Positions 48,806 to 49,718 of a DNA stretch of 49,718 bases are shown here, one piece after another. How positions within the stretch are numbered: the first letter of the stretch is position 1; every line of letters starts with the position of its first letter. The notes below the pieces were generated by a model. The model was not told the DNA's origin, made no database searches, and saw only the letters and a list, made by a program, of their open reading frames with translations. Source of the stretch: JAGOEX01 sp964630905 (GTDB lineage Bacteria > UBP6 > UBA1177). The translations under genes were made by a program, and so were the position numbers. The stretch spans positions 1 through 49,718 of the forward strand of contig CAZVWR010000018.1 in assembly GCA_964630905.1 (NCBI GenBank). Reading direction: 5' to 3'.

Positions 48806-49718
48806 ATGAAAAATAAAAAGAACTGCTTGAATTTATTTAATGAATTTCACAAGATCTCGTTCCAGCTTCTCAGTCTTGCCGACAAAGGGACTCTGATAAG
48901 CGAATATCTTCAGGAAATATCCAGGATCATACTCGATTTTTCAAAAGCACGGCAGCTTAACTTCATTGTCAGTGATATAAAAAACTATTACAGATTCTCC
49001 TCTGATTCGGACGGAGAATGGGTTGTCACTCCAGCCCCCAATTTCAAGGATGTTCCTGAATTCATTACAAGAAACACCGGCGAGACTGTTATCGAACACC
49101 TTGAAAGAGCCGTTTATTTCAAATATCTGAAATCATCTGTGCTTATGACTGATTCAGGCGGGCTTTTCATCCCTGATACATCTTCAGATTTTGAGCTTGG
49201 TGCAGGATACGGAACGATCCGGAATGAATTTAATATAACGGTTGTCACCGATTTCAGATCGATCCTGATACTCCCGATAAGAATAAGATCAGAGATCATC
49301 GGGATACTGTCACTTAAATGGACTGATAAAAAAGACCTCTCGACCGAGGAGATCACGCTGTACCAGTATATTTTTGATGTTCTCGGCTTTGCAAGGTCGC
49401 ATCGTCAGGCAAAATTTCATCTTGGCGAACGAATAAAAGAACTTACCACCATTTTCCAGATAACCCGTCTGGGTGCTGAAAAGAACAACTCGATCGATGA
49501 TATTATGGAAGGTGCTGTTGAAATAATTCCTCCCGGTTTTTTAGTTCCTGAGTTCGCATGCTGCAGGATCGTCTACATGAACAGGACATTTAAAAGCAGA
49601 AACTTTGCGTCATCGAAACACACCCTTGTTGAAGAGATATATGTCAACGGAGAGAAGCACGGGTTTGTCGAGGTCGGATACACAAAAGAAAAGAGCAGTC
49701 TTGACAAAGGTCCTTTTC
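48806..49718 (+). CDS. GAF-type sensor protein, probably histidine kinase (N-terminal part, runs off window)
   Basis: An uninterrupted frame from ATG 48806 to the window end gives 304 residues. The N-terminal region (about 15-205) resembles a GAF domain: FNITVVTDFRSILILPIRI then IIGILSLKWTDKK then a helical LYQYIFDVLGFARS. From about 210, ERIKELTTIFQITRLGAEKN, IIPPGFLVPEFACCRIVY and YVNGEKHGFVEVGYT match the sensory module often found before the kinase core of histidine kinases. No HisKA or ATPase region is in view. It follows the ATP-grasp pair by 67 bp on the same strand, so it may be a sensory partner. The start has only a weak GGGAAG site. Confidence 0.6.
   Translation, partial: MKNKKNCLNLFNEFHKISFQLLSLADKGTLISEYLQEISRIILDFSKARQLNFIVSDIKNYYRFSSDSDGEWVVTPAPNFKDVPEFITRNTGETVIEHLERAVYFKYLKSSVLMTDSGGLFIPDTSSDFELGAGYGTIRNEFNITVVTDFRSILILPIRIRSEIIGILSLKWTDKKDLSTEEITLYQYIFDVLGFARSHRQAKFHLGERIKELTTIFQITRLGAEKNNSIDDIMEGAVEIIPPGFLVPEFACCRIVYMNRTFKSRNFASSKHTLVEEIYVNGEKHGFVEVGYTKEKSSLDKGPF

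Noticed and set aside
1..49718. tRNA, rRNA, CRISPR or riboswitch
   Set aside because: No T-arm-like GGTTCGAATCC in a tRNA context, no rRNA-like stretches, no spaced identical repeats, and no gap large enough for a known riboswitch with its conserved core.

Overview
The window reads as a chromosome segment of an anaerobic, Gram-negative bacterium. Evidence for anaerobiosis is a ferredoxin-dependent 2-oxoacid oxidoreductase and a flavin/iron-sulfur transhydrogenase-like complex. Evidence for an outer membrane is a Wzi-like barrel, a PEGA/barrel protein and many lipoproteins. Cys-rich EGF-like lipoproteins with acidic DETP linkers, an IgGFc-binding-type lipoprotein, a Ser/Thr kinase fused to WD40 repeats and a PilZ protein resemble the secreted and signalling repertoire of Myxococcota and related former Deltaproteobacteria. 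That placement is inference; there is no rRNA or tRNA here to test it. Base composition looks moderately AT-rich and even. I saw no prophage, IS element or CRISPR array.

Layout. 1-1543 (+): end of a 2-oxoacid:ferredoxin oxidoreductase operon (beta tail, gamma), then panD and a PilZ protein. 1516-3301 (-): rplU-rpmA-obgE with a promoter and a terminator. 3321-6165 (-): Wzi-like barrel, a small unknown protein and LD-carboxypeptidase. 6286-9965 (+): TPR membrane protein, then a CrtI-like desaturase translationally coupled to a UbiB-like kinase. 9958-15524 (-): an envelope operon (LPP20-like lipoprotein, TlpA-like thioredoxin, PEGA/barrel protein, repeat lipoprotein with a DUF1566 domain) ending in an RlmL-type methyltransferase. 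15529-17589 (-): OPT transporter. 17700-22101: a broken ORF6N gene, topB, a RhuM gene apparently inserted at the topB leader, and rsmE. 22113-27319 (-): a lipoprotein-type peptide deformylase, a Sel1-like lipoprotein, a YfaP-like protein and a large EGF/IgGFc-type lipoprotein.

27286-32052 (+): YkgJ-like Cys cluster protein, a short KdpD-like kinase and KdpE-like regulator, then a 68-residue protein, KtrB and KtrA, which looks like a potassium sensing and uptake block without KdpFABC. 32078-33260 (+): membrane metallophosphoesterase. 33276-36557 (-): Ser/Thr kinase-WD40. 36612-38322: acidic Cys-rich lipoprotein, four-helix-bundle protein and small dispersed palindromes. 38331-42525 (-): NuoE-like, NuoF/HydB-like and NfnB/GltD-like subunits, the composition of a Sporomusa-type (Stn) electron-bifurcating transhydrogenase. 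42786-49718 (+): two tandem paralogues joining receiver-like modules to a PEP-synthase-type ATP-grasp domain, followed by the start of a GAF-type sensor protein that runs off the window.

The most interesting candidates are the tandem receiver/ATP-grasp pair with its sensor, the Stn-like complex, the lipoprotein peptide deformylase, and the RhuM cassette bounded by 19-bp direct repeats. All calls are from reading the sequence by eye; no database search was possible.
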